DNA of 64,000 nt, from assembly GCA_022606425.2 (NCBI GenBank), contig JAHDVF020000440.1:930001-994000 (forward strand). Reading direction: 5' to 3'. The position numbers were made by a program, and so were the translations under genes. The stretch is from Lepidostoma basale. Its lineage: Eukaryota; Arthropoda; Insecta; Trichoptera; Lepidostomatidae. The notes below the pieces were generated by a model that saw only the letters and a program-made list of their open reading frames with translations, had not been told where the DNA came from and did no database searches. Positions 50,300-60,675 of the stretch are shown in pieces (position 1 is the first letter of the stretch; each line of letters starts with the position of its first letter).

Positions 50300-51065
50300 A
50301 ATAGTCCATTGTTTTGGCCGAAACACTATGATACCTTAGAATTTTAAACTGTTAAATTAAATAACTTCGTTATCGTATCAAAATTGTATTTTATTTTACG
50401 CGACAGCTGTTTCATTAACCTATGTTGACATCGTTAACCTATGTCTATGATGCCTGCGTTCTGCCAGTTGGTACCTATGGTCTAGAAACTGTTACATTGT
50501 CCAAGGAAGGTGCTGAGAAACTACGAGTGACCCAAAGAGCCATGGAAAGAGCCATGTTGGGAGTAGGCCTAAGAGACAGAGTCAGAAGCGATACGGTGAG
50601 AGAGGAAACCGGGGTCACTGACATCATCCACCGGGTGGCGACTCTAAAGTGGCAATGGGCGGGTCACGTAGCCGGAAGCTCAGATGAGAAGTGGACGGGG
50701 AGACTGCTGACTTGGAGACCGTGGACGGCGAAGAGAGGTGCAGGGCGACCACAACTGCGGTGGAGGGATGATCTGAACAGACACGTCGGAGTGACCTGGA
50801 TGCGGTCTGCACGGGACAAAATGACATGGAAGGAAATGGAGGAGGCCTTTGTCCAGGAGTGGACGGGAATAGGCTGAGGAAGAAGAAGAAGAAGAAGATG
50901 TTGACATCATCAGGTATTACAATAATACATCAAATGTCAAATTTGACATTTGATATAATATTGTAACACCTGATCTACATAGGTTGATGAAACAGCTGTC
51001 GCGTAAAATAAAATACAACTGTGATACAAAAACAAAGTTATTTAATTTAACAGTTTAAAATTTAT
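50300..51065. mobile_element. Element C, inverted dimer split by a LINE
   Basis: Left arm AATAGTCCATTGTTTTGGCC, CGTATCAAAATTGTATTTTA, CGCGACAGCTGTTTCATTAA. Right arm GGTTGATGAAACAGCTGTCG, CGTAAAATAAAATACA, TTAACAGTTTAAAAT. Minus core: CTGATGA-T, hairpin GTCAAC/GTTAAT, GAAAC-AGCT-GTC; plus core CTGATCT. The centre has a perfect palindrome around AATGTCAAATTTGACATT. Other copies 57718-58110 and 61774-62106. Confidence 0.75.
50433..50897 (+). mobile_element. LINE family Q1 inserted into element C, 11-bp TSD
   Basis: TSD ATGTTGACATC at 50422-50432 and 50898-50908. Open frame to 50877: CVLPVGTYGLETVTLSKEGA, EKLRVTQRAMERAMLGVGLR, DTVREETGVTDIIHRVATLK, WQWAGHVAGSSDEKWTGRLL, GAGRPQLRWRDDLNRHVGV, MTWKEMEEAFVQEWTGIG, TGA, then (GAA)n. 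An uninterrupted, 5'-truncated RTE-like 3' end of about 150 codons. Probably recent. Confidence 0.92.
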
Positions 51066-51284
51066 TTTTAAATACATAAAGTTGAACGTCGTTTATCCGG
51101 ACGTCAGTTAACCGGAACGTCAATTTTCCGGACAAGCCGAGATGATGAAGCGCAAAAATGACGAGGAAATCTTGTTGAATTGTCTCTGATTATTTTTCTA
51201 GTACTGTAGAGTAATGTAAGCCTTTTATGTACATGTATTTCATAATCAAAAAATGAGCCTAGGAAAAAAAATATAAACTAACTA

Positions 51285-51450
51285 ACTATCATGCCGGCTC
51301 CCCGAAGGGGTAGGCAGAAAGAATCAACTGACACACTTTCCTCAACATTCGTACATCGTGTCATGCACGCGCGTCGATTTCTCTAACTCCTCACGTGGCC
51401 GAAATTCAATATTTGATTTATTTTATCGTGCCACGTTTTCCTCGGCAACA
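51285..51450 (-). mobile_element. Family R LINE, short copy
   Basis: AACTAACTAACTATC tail, CCGGCTCCCCGAAGGGGTAG hairpin end, RRACMTRCTNVEE-like, back to HDKI. An internal deletion removes the CQD region. Confidence 0.7.
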
Positions 51451-51524
51451 TAAACACAAGTGGAAGCACACTAAATAAATAATAATAAATAAATTTTGTA
51501 TCAATTTTTTTTTCATTATATAAT

Positions 51525-51870
51525 AAAGGAATGTAGAGCGGAAGAAGGTATTATGATCAAAATTATTAAAGGATCGCTGCGTTGGTTTAGACATATGGAG
51601 TGCATGGATGGAGAAAGAATGGTTAAGAAAGTATACGTTAATGATGTAGATGGATTACGGAGTAGAGGCAGAGCGAGGAAAACGTGGCATGACCAAATTA
51701 ATCAAATTTAAAAGGTTGGTCATGTTAGAAGTCGGAAGAATCAACGTGCGTGTATGACTCGCTGTATGAATGTGGAGAAAGCTAGAGAGGTGTGCCAGGG
51801 TTCAGTAGTGTGGCTGTCCATTCTCTCTGCCTACCCCTGCGGGGAAACGGCGTGATAGTTTGTTTGTTTT
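51525..51870 (+). mobile_element. Family R LINE copy, TTTG-tailed
   Basis: ECRAEEGIMIKIIKGSLRWF, RHMECMDGERMVKKVYVND, GLRSRGRARKTWHDQINQI, stop, RSRKNQRACMTRCMNVEKAR, TACCCCTGCGGGGAAACGG, GTGATAGTTTGTTTG. Confidence 0.8.
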
Positions 51871-52311
51871 CTATTGTTGAATATCTGTAATCGAAACGAC
51901 TTATGTCAAACGATTTTTGATGTGATATTTTGGTTTCCCGACTTAAATCAAAAGGTTTAAAGATTTCTCGAGCACTAAAGAATAAAAGAGTATCCCATGT
52001 AATGTGGTTAGAAACCCAACACCCCATAGCAGTACCTGCGACAGCAGTTTACAGACCAAGAGGAGCTAGCGAGGCCGCAATACAAGAGGGACAGTTTTAC
52101 AAACAATAGTCGACAAAAAAAAAATTTTTTTTAAAAATACTAAACGTATCAATTGTACAAAAAGTTGATAAAAATATGTTTCAATCTATGTACTCGTAAT
52201 TAATGATCTACATTTTATGCATGTAAACTAATGCGCAATTTTAATTTATTAATAAAAGTGCACAAAATATGTCTCTCAAATAAAATTATGTAACTAGCTA
52301 ATTTAACATCT

Positions 52312-52346
52312 GAGGATGGACCGGGTTGTCCAAAACATAACTAATA
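52312..52346 (+). other. Hammerhead-like motif
   Basis: CTGAGGA, T, hairpin GGAC-CGGGTT-GTCC, AAAAC-AT-AAC. Exact CUGANGA box and a good 4-bp stem II, but GAAA has become AAAA and GTC is lost. Confidence 0.4.
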
Positions 52347-52566
52347 CACAATATATATTTTTTAAAGTTAGTGTATACAAAGTACGTAAAAAAAAAGACA
52401 AAAAAACATCTACAAAACAGAGTATGCCGAACATAGAAGAAATGTTGGAAATACATAATATTTTTATGTTATTTTCGTGACATATTTTTTATCACATGTC
52501 AGTGTACTCGTATACATACAGTTAAATGGTATCATTATGTTTTATATAGGTGTAACCTATAATCTA

Positions 52567-53079
52567 ACAAAAACCTATCCAAAAAAGCTAGAATGGCAGT
52601 GCACAATGGTGTTCTTCTACCGACCCTTATGTATGGAAGCGAAGCATTGAACTGGCAAAAGAAGGATGAAGTAGAATAAATGCAGTAGAAATGAGATCGC
52701 TTAGACGAATGTGTGGATACTCTGTGTATGATAGAGTGTCGAATGAAAATATAAGAAGTGAATGCGGTGCGAATGAGTGTTATGAACAAAATAATGAAAG
52801 GATCATTAAGATGGTTTGGACATATGGAAAGAATGAATGAAGAAATAATGGTTAAAAAATTATATGTTAACGATGTAAATGGAACCAGAAATAGAGGAAG
52901 ACCGAGGAAAACGTGGCACGATCAAATAAATCAAATATTGAATGTCGGCCATGTGAGGAGTCAGAGAAATCGACGCGCGTGCATGACACGATGTATGAAT
53001 GTTGAGGAAGCGAGAGAAATATGTCAGGAAAGAAAAGTGTGGCAGTCCATTATTTCTGATGGTTAGTTAGTTAGTTAGT
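52567..53079 (+). mobile_element. Family R LINE copy with 9-bp TSD
   Basis: TSD TATAATCTA at 52558-52566 and 53080-53088. MAVHNGVLLPTLMYGSEALN, frameshift, AVEMRSLRRMCGYSVYDRVS, then MNKIMKGSLRWFGHMERMNE, KLYVNDVNGTRNRGRPRKTW, GHVRSQRNRRACMTRCMNVE, CQERKVWQSIIS. The hairpin segment (TGCCTACCCC...ACGGCG) is deleted, yet the TTAG tail is present. Nearly identical to 1-417 over the shared part. Confidence 0.9.
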
Positions 53080-53204
53080 TATAATCTATGCGTGGTAATG
53101 TGCGCGCAAATTTACCCGCAAACAATGTGTTGAAATGGAGTTTTACATCATTCTTTAAGAAGCAATAAAAAAAGATAGAGGCGTTAATTCGTTATAAATT
53201 TTAC

Positions 53205-53480
53205 ATTAAAAAACAATCACGCCGTTTCGCGCATCGCCGCAAGATAGACCGCCACACTGCTTTATCCTGACTAACCCTCGAGATTTCTCTATATTTATAC
53301 ATCGTATCATGCACACGCGTCGAATTTTCCGACTTCCAATGGGGCCGCCTCTTAGTAATCTATTTATCTGTTCATGCCATATTTTCCTCGGTAGTCCTCA
53401 GTTTCTTATTCCATTCACACTGTTATATACAACTTCTTAATCGAATTTATTTTATACATTCGTTCCATATGTCCAAAAAA
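53205..53480 (-). mobile_element. Family R LINE, decayed
   Basis: ATCACGCCGTTTCGCGCATC, CACACTGCTTTATCCTGACT, ATGCACACGCGTCGAATTTT, GGGGCCGCCTCTTAGTAATC back to HMER. No tail. Confidence 0.65.
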
Positions 53481-53534
53481 AAGTAAAAACGATACAAAAT
53501 AAAATAAAATGTTGTTCCAGTTCTATTTTTGAAA

Positions 53535-54005
53535 TAAAACAAACAAACCATCACGCCGTTTCCCCGCAGGGGTAGGTAGAGAGAATGTACCGCCACACTA
53601 CTTTATTCTGGCAAACCTCTCTAGCATCCTCCACATTCAAACGAGTCATACACGCACGTCGATTCCTCCGACTTCTAACATGACCAACCATTAAAATTTG
53701 ATTAATTTGGTCATGCCATATTTTCCTCGGTCTGCCTCGACTCCGTACTTCATTTACATCATTAACGTATACTTGCTTAACCATTCTTCCTTCTTTTATA
53801 ATTTTGTTCATAATACCTTCTTCCGCTCTACATTCCTTTCTTATATCAGCATTTGAGATTCTATCGTATATCGTTCTACCACACATACGTCTTAGGGATC
53901 TCATCTCTACCGCATTTATTCTGATTTCATCCTTCTTCTGCCAGTTCCATGTTTCGCTTCCATACATTAGGGATGGGACCAGAACTCCATTTTGAACGGC
54001 CGATT
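53535..54005 (-). pseudogene. Family R LINE copy, TTTG-tailed, long frame
   Basis: Minus frame 53967-53551 (138 codons): MYGSETWNWQKKDEIRINAV, EMRSLRRMCGRTIYDRISNA, DIRKECRAEEGIMNKIIK, then a small in-frame deletion of the RWFGHMER part (EGRMVKQVYVNDVNEV), RSRGRPRKIWHDQINQILM, RRNRRACMTRLNVEDAREV, SILSTYPCGETA-like end and TGA. Tail AAACAAACAAACC (reverse TTTG). Loop TGCG. Confidence 0.85.
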
Positions 54006-54149
54006 TCTATTTTTGATATGTTCCCATTTCCCTACAATCCTTATCAAATAACCATTTGCCCCACCTTTAGACATAACTCTACCATTAGTATTATATATAA
54101 ATAAGGATTGTGGATCATTTTATTGTTTTTTTTTTACTACACTAAAGAA

Positions 54150-54195
54150 AGATGAGCTTCATCCAAAACATGTTTGTAAATAGTGTTGGTAAAAA
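54150..54195 (+). other. Hammerhead-like motif, decayed
   Basis: CTAAAGA, A, hairpin GATGAGCTTCATC, CAAAAC-AT-GTT. Positional pattern retained, conserved bases lost. Confidence 0.25.
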
Positions 54196-54784
54196 AAAAA
54201 AAAAAATAATCCATAGAACAAGGTGATGACGATTATAGAATAAATTGTATTTTTTATTTTACTGGTCATATAATCTCAAATTTAAAATAAATGGCTATTG
54301 TTAAACTAGCTAAATTAAAATGAATAAAACCGCCCTTAGGAATATAATATAGGGTGCAAGGTAAGGGCGAGAGGTCATTAAACTCGGGTGCAATAACCCG
54401 TTTCTCGGCGCTCACTTTTAATGCAGACAGGGTAGGGGATATCTCATCCGTTCACCCTTAATCTCCTCAACACTCACCTGGAATAGCGCCATACACTTTG
54501 GGCTGATTTCACGTCAAAGTGATGGATCCATAGATAGAAAACCCTATCTCACTCCAATATTGAAGGATTCAACGCTGCATAAAAGTTAAGTCTCAGTACT
54601 TTAAAGTCGACGTTGCGTGGGAGATTTCTAAACTTAAAGTTTGACTTACGATTTGTGAGGATTCATCAGAGACTGCCTATTCTAAAATTACTTTCAGAAA
54701 TAAAAAGTTTATATGGGAGTTTTATACGTTGTGTCTGGTTTCTCGACCACGAAATTTTAAAGGACACTAGAGGGTGTCACATCG
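54196..54784. other. No gene recognised
   Basis: Moderate-GC patch at 54360-54500 (GGTAAGGGCGAGAGGTCATT, CAATAACCCGTTTCTCGGCG). Nothing identifiable. Confidence 0.35.
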
Positions 54785-54870
54785 AGTGATTATTATTGTC
54801 ATTATTTTGTTGAAAAGCTGTTTACAGCGTGAGCCAAATCGACGTAAAGGATAAAAAAATAACATCAAAC
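54785..54870 (-). mobile_element. SINE T 3' segment
   Basis: TTATTATTGTCATTATTTTG, TTGAAAAGCTGTTTACAGCG, TGAGCCAAATCGACGTAAAG; matches the (AAT)-tailed variant. Confidence 0.5.
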
Positions 54871-55265
54871 GAAATATAATATATTACACATAGAACCATG
54901 TGAATATGAATATAACAGTTATCTTTTTGTTGTTTTATCACGGAGAATTCACAAATTCGCTATAATTGCATCCAAAGAGTTCTATCTCCTTATTAAAAAG
55001 ACGAATCGCTTTCAATGGTTTCAGGGTCAAGATAACAACTGATGTGCTGGAAAGAGTCATGACAAACGCCAGAAATCGGTTTACCCAGTGTATGGAGAAT
55101 GGGGGACGTCACTTACCTGATTTGATCTTCAAAAACTAAGTAAAACAAAACTTTAGGTATGTGCCTACATTATAAAAAACAAATAAAATTTTCGGATTCA
55201 TAAAATGGGTTTTATTAAGTTTTGAAAAAAGGAAGTTATGCTGCCACACCCTGTATATGCATGAT

Positions 55266-56843
55266 TTAAGGGGGTTGACCCATGCGAAGGATTTAAAAAA
55301 TCTATATTTTCTTTCTTTCATAAATTGCTTCCTTAATATGTCAAGAATACGGTGGTAAAGTGATTTTTTAAAATTCGAAGTCGTTATAAAGATACAGCAG
55401 TTAGAAGAAGCAACTGTTCGGAGCTGGTTGGCAGTCGAAGGCTGGGCCTGTTGTGTACAGTCGGCTGAGACTCTTCTATACAAATATACGTTCATACAAG
55501 TATAGACAAGTTTGTACAGGTTTAAAAGGAAATTTCTATAGTTATTCAATATTTTGTCGAACTTGTTTTAGTCATGGGTTAGCTTCGAAGAGCACAACAG
55601 CTACAAATTATTTATTTTCGCAATGAGTGGTCGAAAAGGAAGTACCTACAACTGGAAATGTTATAATAAAAATGCAATGCCGTAATAAAAAGCGAAAGCT
55701 TAGTGGAAACCGTTTAACCACCCAAAATTATACGGAATTTACATCAGCTTCTGCGAGAAAACTAAAAAACAGCATGAACATGGAGGTTCCCATCGCTCAA
55801 AGTTTCGCGTATTGCATTTTGGAGTTTGTTTCAGAATTTGACAGAAGTTTCAGATGATGGCACTTGGAAGAAAAGAGGCTTCTCATCTCTATTTGGTGCT
55901 TCTACGTTGATTGGAAAGTACACCGGGAAAGTTTTAGATGCCATGGTTGTGAGCAATCGTTGATTTGGACTTTTGCTCCAAAGCATCTACACTCTGGCCC
56001 CAAGATCGTTGAAATTGAATGAATTGAATCTTTAACGAAGGTTTTGTAGGAGTATTAAAAGTAATGACGACTATGGGATGCCCTGTTGGCCGCGAAGCGC
56101 ATACTTATGAAACGAAACGCGCATCTCGCGCTCTGAGCGGCAACCGAATGATGGGGTTAAACAAGAAAGAATTGATACAAGATCTGAACAATCTGCTTTG
56201 AAAAAATTACAAGAGGAAGAGGAAAGAGTACTCTATGAACCAGGCATCGCCGATTGAAGGTAAGTTAAGATTTACATAGTTTTAACCGGACTTTAAAAGC
56301 GTTTTTCTCAAAACTCTGTTTTTCAAACATTCCTCCATCATATCTCAAGAACGGTTTGACCGAATGACTTCAATTTATACTGTAGACTCAGAAAACATAG
56401 ACGCACAGAATGGACTACGATCATGCCAAAATTCCCAATATTTCTATTTTTTTATAACAAAAACATATAAAAAGAACATAAAATTCGATTTTTTTTCTTC
56501 AGAGGTCTACCAAGAATCCAATTTTTGGTATTTTCAATTGAGTGTTGTTCATTCTGTGCATTTAAGCTTACAGATTAAAACGCCGTTAATTTTTTTCATT
56601 TCAGATAAGTCAATCAGCCGGAATCGTGGAGGAAGTGAGAGTCCATTTTTTCGAGGCGGGTGTGTTCAGAGCGCTATAACTCACGTTCTATGGATATTTT
56701 TGGCTAAATATTTATATACGCACTCTCAAAGTACATACAAATAAATGATAATAAACTGAAAGTTCTATCTTTTCACTGGTCGTCAAAAAAAAATCCCTAA
56801 AAATGCTTAAAAAACAGGCCGTCACATGGGTGAACCCCCTTAA
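55266..56843 (+). pseudogene. Decayed Mutator-like transposon with TIRs
   Basis: TTAAGGGGGTTGACCCATG at 55266 and inverse CATGGGTGAACCCCCTTAA ending 56843; TIR about 25 bp with three mismatches, TTAA at both outer edges. The interior (about 55600-56260) reads, with stops and frameshifts, SDDGTWKKRGFSSLFGASTL, IGKYTGKVLDAMVVSN, a cysteine-rich block lost, WAPKHLHSGPKIVEI, FCRSIKSNDDYG (frameshifted from FxGVLKVMTTMG) and YEPGIAD. This resembles the insect proteins annotated with a Mutator-like transposase domain (DGTWxKRGFSSLFG, GKV.D). About half of the expected protein is missing. 56280-56820 is AT-rich and non-coding; the frame at 56364-56744 is not supported. Confidence 0.65.
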
Positions 56844-57390
56844 GATTTCAAAATCTAATTCATTTTCTTGCAATCGACGCCGACGGCGGTAGTGTGAAGA
56901 CGAAGGCACAAACTTCCACTTATTCTTATGCAGATCGTAATGTCATACAACTCATTACGTAAGTAAATATATACTTTTTACGAGTTTTGTTTAGTTTGAA
57001 ATCTGGATCCTACAGGCCAACTGCGGAATACCATAACACATATTCCACGTAGACTATTTACTTTACAGGATCTGTTTTTCTTTTCGTTCATAAACAGCAC
57101 AATGATGGAGCAGCCTTTTAGTTGGAAACTGCATCCATCATTCTATAATGCATCTTTACAATTTCTGAACACTCAAAGGGTAATGCAATTTTCTAAATAA
57201 TAATATTAAAAAACTTATGGAAGATTGTAGATTATAAATTTAAAATATTTTTAAGAAATTCTGCATTTTATATAATAAAAAAAGTTTCTTCTATATTCGA
57301 CATACTTTGTGTTGTCATGATGTTTTATTTCTCTTTTTCTTTTTTTATATACTTTGTATATACAACACTTATACTAAAAAAAAAAATAAC
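56844..57390. other. No gene seen
   Basis: AT-rich spacer, nothing recognised. Confidence 0.4.
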
Positions 57391-57392
57391 AT

Positions 57393-57440
57393 AGACATGT
57401 TTCGGACAACCAGTCCTTCTTCAGTGATACATATTATAAA
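57393..57440 (-). other. Hammerhead-like motif, well formed
   Basis: Minus strand: CTGAAGA, A, hairpin GGAC-TGGTT-GTCC, GAAAC-AT-GTC. Exact CUGANGA, GAAA and GUC. Stem I is weak (one pair next to the core). Confidence 0.55.
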
Positions 57441-57504
57441 GATACATATATAAAAAATATTATAAAATTGTTTACATGATCTGACAGATGTTATAAATCT
57501 TTAT

Positions 57505-57640
57505 AGATTAGCTACCTATCACATGTCACGAGAATCACTATGATAGCTATAATACCCTTTACATCGATTTGGCTCATGCTGTCATGATGTAAAAAGTGAT
57601 TCAACAAAATAATAATAATAATAATAATAATATACAAAGT
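57505..57640 (+). mobile_element. SINE T, (AAT)n-tail variant
   Basis: TAGATTAGCTACCTATCACA, TGTCACGAGAATCACTATGA, ACATCGATTTGGCTCATGCT, GTGATTCAACAAAATAATAA then eight AAT units. Head missing. An element C copy follows shortly, as it does at 61.8 kb. Confidence 0.7.
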
Positions 57641-57717
57641 ACATAAAAAAGAAAAAGATAAAAAAAAGTGTCTAATAATTTGATAAGATAGTAAAATAAT
57701 TAAGTAAGAAATAATTA

Positions 57718-58110
57718 AATAGTCCATTGTTTTGGCCGAAACACTATGATACTTCAACACTATTAACTGTTAAATTTTAAAACGCTGTTATGATATTACA
57801 GACCAAAGCCATCGAGATCCTGTACGCGTCTAGACCGACTGGAGTAAGACCTCTAGGAAGGCCTAGACAGCGCCTAATGGACAATGTTCTGGCTGATGTG
57901 GCTAGGTTGGGCGAATCGGACTACTGGGAGCAAAAGGCGCAGGATCGAGGAGCTTGGCGAAAAATCATCAAGGAGGCTAAATCTCTTCAAGAGTTATATG
58001 GCCATAGGAAGTCCAAAGTTATGATATTACAAGTTTTATTATTAGTCGCGACAGCTGTTTCGCCAACCGATGTTGGCATCATCAGGTGATTCAAACATCT
58101 AAAGATAAAT
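57718..58110. mobile_element. Element C copy split by a LINE
   Basis: Left AATAGTCCATTGTTTTGGCC, AACACTATGATACTTCAACA, CTGTTAAATTTTAAAACGC; right AGTTTTATTATTAGTCGCGA, CAGCTGTTTCGCCAACCGAT, GTTGGCATCATCAGGTGATT. The minus-strand core (58044-58090) is the cleanest in the window: CTGATGA (58085-58079), T, a 6-bp hairpin GCCAAC-ATCG-GTTGGC, GAAAC, AGCT, GTC (58052-58050). Only one arm; the other was lost or never present. Confidence 0.75.
57801..58017 (+). mobile_element. LINE family Q5 inserted into element C, 14-bp TSD
   Basis: TSD GTTATGATATTACA at 57787-57800 and 58018-58031. 217 bp: AIEILYASRPTGVRPLGRPR, QRLMDNVLADVARLGESDYW, EQKAQDRGAWRKIIKEAKSL, QELYGHRKSK. The end is not followed by a stop or tail, so the native 3' end is uncertain. 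Confidence 0.85.
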
Positions 58111-58539
58111 TTAAAGACTTACTATTTAAAACAAAATACGTAGTATTTAGTTTATTTGGAGAGTTGAAAACCTTTGTGTACATATTTTATTAACAAAAGT
58201 ATTTAAGCAGAAAATTTGGAATGGAAATAAAATATAAATAAAATCCAACAAAATAACTAATCACCACGTGGAGAGGATGAACCGCCACATTATTTTAGGT
58301 ATATTTACAACTCTCCAGAGCATAAATCCCCAAACGGGGCGACAATGGGAGATGGGGTATTTTTATGGGGACGCTAGCGGGTCCAGAGACAAATGGGGGG
58401 CGTTATGACAGTCAAGGGGCGCGGCCATGTCGTATCTATTTAAGAAATTAATAGCGAAATTCTTTAAAAATACTACTTTCATGAATAAACATATTCCCTT
58501 TATATTTAAATATCGCATATCGCTCGAGGTGCACTTGGT

Positions 58540-58725
58540 GGAAAGAAGAAGCGAGGCAAACCCAGAGCCACCTGGAGAGGAACCCTGCAGGACAAGGTTA
58601 AGACAGTAGGACCAAATAGTGCAAGGCATCAGACAGTCAGGTGGAGAAGAAACCGCATACACCACCCAGAGGCCCTATGCACCACGAATGAGTGACATGG
58701 CAATAAGAAAAATATTCAATTATTG
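58540..58725 (+). mobile_element. LINE family Q2 remnant
   Basis: GGAAAGAAGAAGCGAGGCAA, CCACCTGGAGAGGAACCCTG, CAGGACAAGGTTAAGACAGT, then AAGGCATCAGACAGTCAGGT and GGCCCTATGCACCACGAATG. Matches 20545-20710. Confidence 0.6.
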
Positions 58726-58768
58726 CTATCCCTTAAACAATATTAAATTAGTATACGTACGTGCATAC

Positions 58769-59245
58769 ACGAGGTCTGTCCAATAAGTACGCGAAACTGA
58801 TTTTATTTTTAATTTTATTTTCCAAAATTTAGGGTAGATCAATCTTATTCCATTCAAAATGCTCCCCATTTGTAGCAATGCACTTGTCCCACCTCCGTTT
58901 CCATTGTTCAAAACATTCCTGGAACTTTTCAGGAGTCACGCTGTACAAATGCTTTGTCGTTTCACGTTTAATCGTCTACACGTCGTCCCAGTACCGCCTC
59001 CGCATTACCTTTTTACATTTCGGGAACAAATAGAAGTCGCCAGGGGCTAAATCTAGTGAATAGGGAGGGTGATAAATCACAGATATCGCATTACGGGTCA
59101 GAAACTGGCGGACAATCAGTGATGAATGTGAAGGCGCTTTGACATGATTTTTTCAATTTCAGATGTTCTGTTAAAATAGTGTGCACAGACGATTTTCCTA
59201 AATTTATTTCATTGGCAATCGTTCGAACAGTTAATCGACTATGAC
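58769..59245 (-). pseudogene. Mariner relic, one ITR
   Basis: Left end CACGAGGTCTGTCCAATAAG, TACGCGAAAC. Minus strand: PYSLDLAPGDFYLFPKCKKV-like block, a KQLYSVTPEKFQECFEQWKR block and a WDKCIATNGEHFEWNKIDLP-like end. Closely related to 29371-29988 in this region. No right ITR found; sequence fades at about 59245. Confidence 0.75.
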
Positions 59246-59309
59246 CTACGAGTATAACCATGACCTAAGGTTCTAATTGGTTGTCACTCAAAATATCAAA
59301 ATATACATA

Positions 59310-59400
59310 ATACAATGTGAAGACAGACTGCACAGAACCGAGATGAGGATGCTGAGGTGGGCAGGGGGGATAACTTCTCCATCATGTATCACACATAAGT
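59310..59400 (+). mobile_element. LINE scrap
   Basis: CEDRLHRTEMRMLRWAGG is the CxxRL..TEMRMLRWMxG motif of RTE-like LINE C-termini. Nothing follows. Confidence 0.5.
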
Positions 59401-59764
59401 TCACTAATATTTGTAAAAATGCATTTTCACAAAGAAAAGCCGAATATCAACAAATGCTTGAAAGATCCAAGGAGATAAAATTTGCACCAATTATTGCCTT
59501 ATCATATTTTTAAGTGAAAGCGAATTCGCGCAGGCAGTAAAGAAGAAGACATAATTGACAAACATAATTGAGAAATAATCGATAGATTAGAAATATGGAA
59601 AAAAAACGATAAGATAAACTAGTATTGAGATTGATGTGAAACTTATCTAGACAGATGATTTAGATAAGTGGATTATTAATTTAAAAGATAAAACACTTGA
59701 AAATTTACGGTTACCGCTTTTTACCTTTAAAAGCATTGGGTATTTTCATTACGGAGAGATACGC

Positions 59765-60190
59765 TTTAATATGTCTCTCCGAAAGGGTAGGCAGAAAGGT
59801 CTGCCCCACTGTACATTTCTGACATATTTCTCTCGATTCCTTAACATTCATATATCATGTCATGCACGCTCGTCGATTTCTCCGACTCTTCACGTGACAG
59901 ATATTTAATATTTGATTAATTTGATCGTGACACGTTTTCTTCGATCTTTCTCTATTTCTAGTTTACGTTTACTTCATTTACATATGTTTTACTAAGTTTA
60001 CCATTATTTCTTGATTTATTCTTTCAGTGTGTCCAAATCATCTTAATGACCCTTTAATTATTTTGTTCATAACACTTGTTCGCACTGCATTCACTAATAA
60101 CATTTGCTTTTGACACTCTGTCATATACAGTTTTAACACACATTCGTCTTACAGATCTCATTTTTACTTCATTTATTCAACTTTCATCTT
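59765..60190 (-). mobile_element. Family R LINE copy, head-to-head with the next
   Basis: ATGTCTCTCCGAAAGGGTAG end (no TTAG), RRACMTxYMNVKESREICQ-like, HVKSRRNRRA, back through VKTVYDRVSK, VRSVRRMCV-like and to the KDES region at about 60180. There it meets the plus-strand copy at 60191. Confidence 0.7.
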
Positions 60191-60655
60191 CATGTATGGA
60201 AGCAAAGCATGGAACTGGCAGAAGAAGGATGAGAGCAGAATAAATGCGATAGAGATGAGATCTCTAAGACGTATGTGTAGTAGAACGATATACGACAGAA
60301 TCTGATATAAGAAAATAATGTAGAGCGGAAGAAGGTATAATGAACAAAATTATGAAAGGATCGCTGTTGGTTCGGACATATGGAACGCATGAATGGAGAA
60401 AGAATGGTTAAGAGAGTATACGTTAATGATGTAAATGGAGTACGTAGTCGAGGCAGACCGAGGAAAACATGCCATGAAATAACTAATCAAATTTTAAAGG
60501 TTGGTCATGTTAGAAGTCGGAAGAATCGACGTGCGTGTATGACTCGATATATGAATGTGGAGGAAGATAGAGAGGTGTGCCAGGATAGGGTAGTGTGGCG
60601 GTCCATTCTCTCTGCCTACCCCTACGGGGAAACGGATGGTTTGTTGTTGTTGTTC
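60191..60655 (+). mobile_element. Family R LINE copy, TTTG/TTG-tailed
   Basis: MYGSKAWNWQKKDESRINAI, EMRSLRRMCSRTIYDRI, frameshift, MERMNGERMVKRVYVNDVNG, VRSRGRPRKTCHEITNQILK, RKNRRACMTRYMNVEEDREV, CQDRVVWRSILSAYPYGETD. The hairpin loop is TACG. ACGGCGTGA is deleted to ACGGATGG, so the frame reads past the normal stop (to 61015, through the next MITE). Tail TTTGTTGTTGTTG. Confidence 0.8.
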
Positions 60656-60675
60656 ATTTTCATTTCCATACATAA

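Noticed and set aside
50880..51000. A single long MITE around 50300-51065 with an internal gene
   Set aside because: The coding part is a separate LINE with its own 11-bp TSD; removing it restores the palindromic element C.
56364..56744. Possible 126-codon gene
   Set aside because: Lies in the AT-rich 3' part of the Mutator-like element, without similarity to a known protein.
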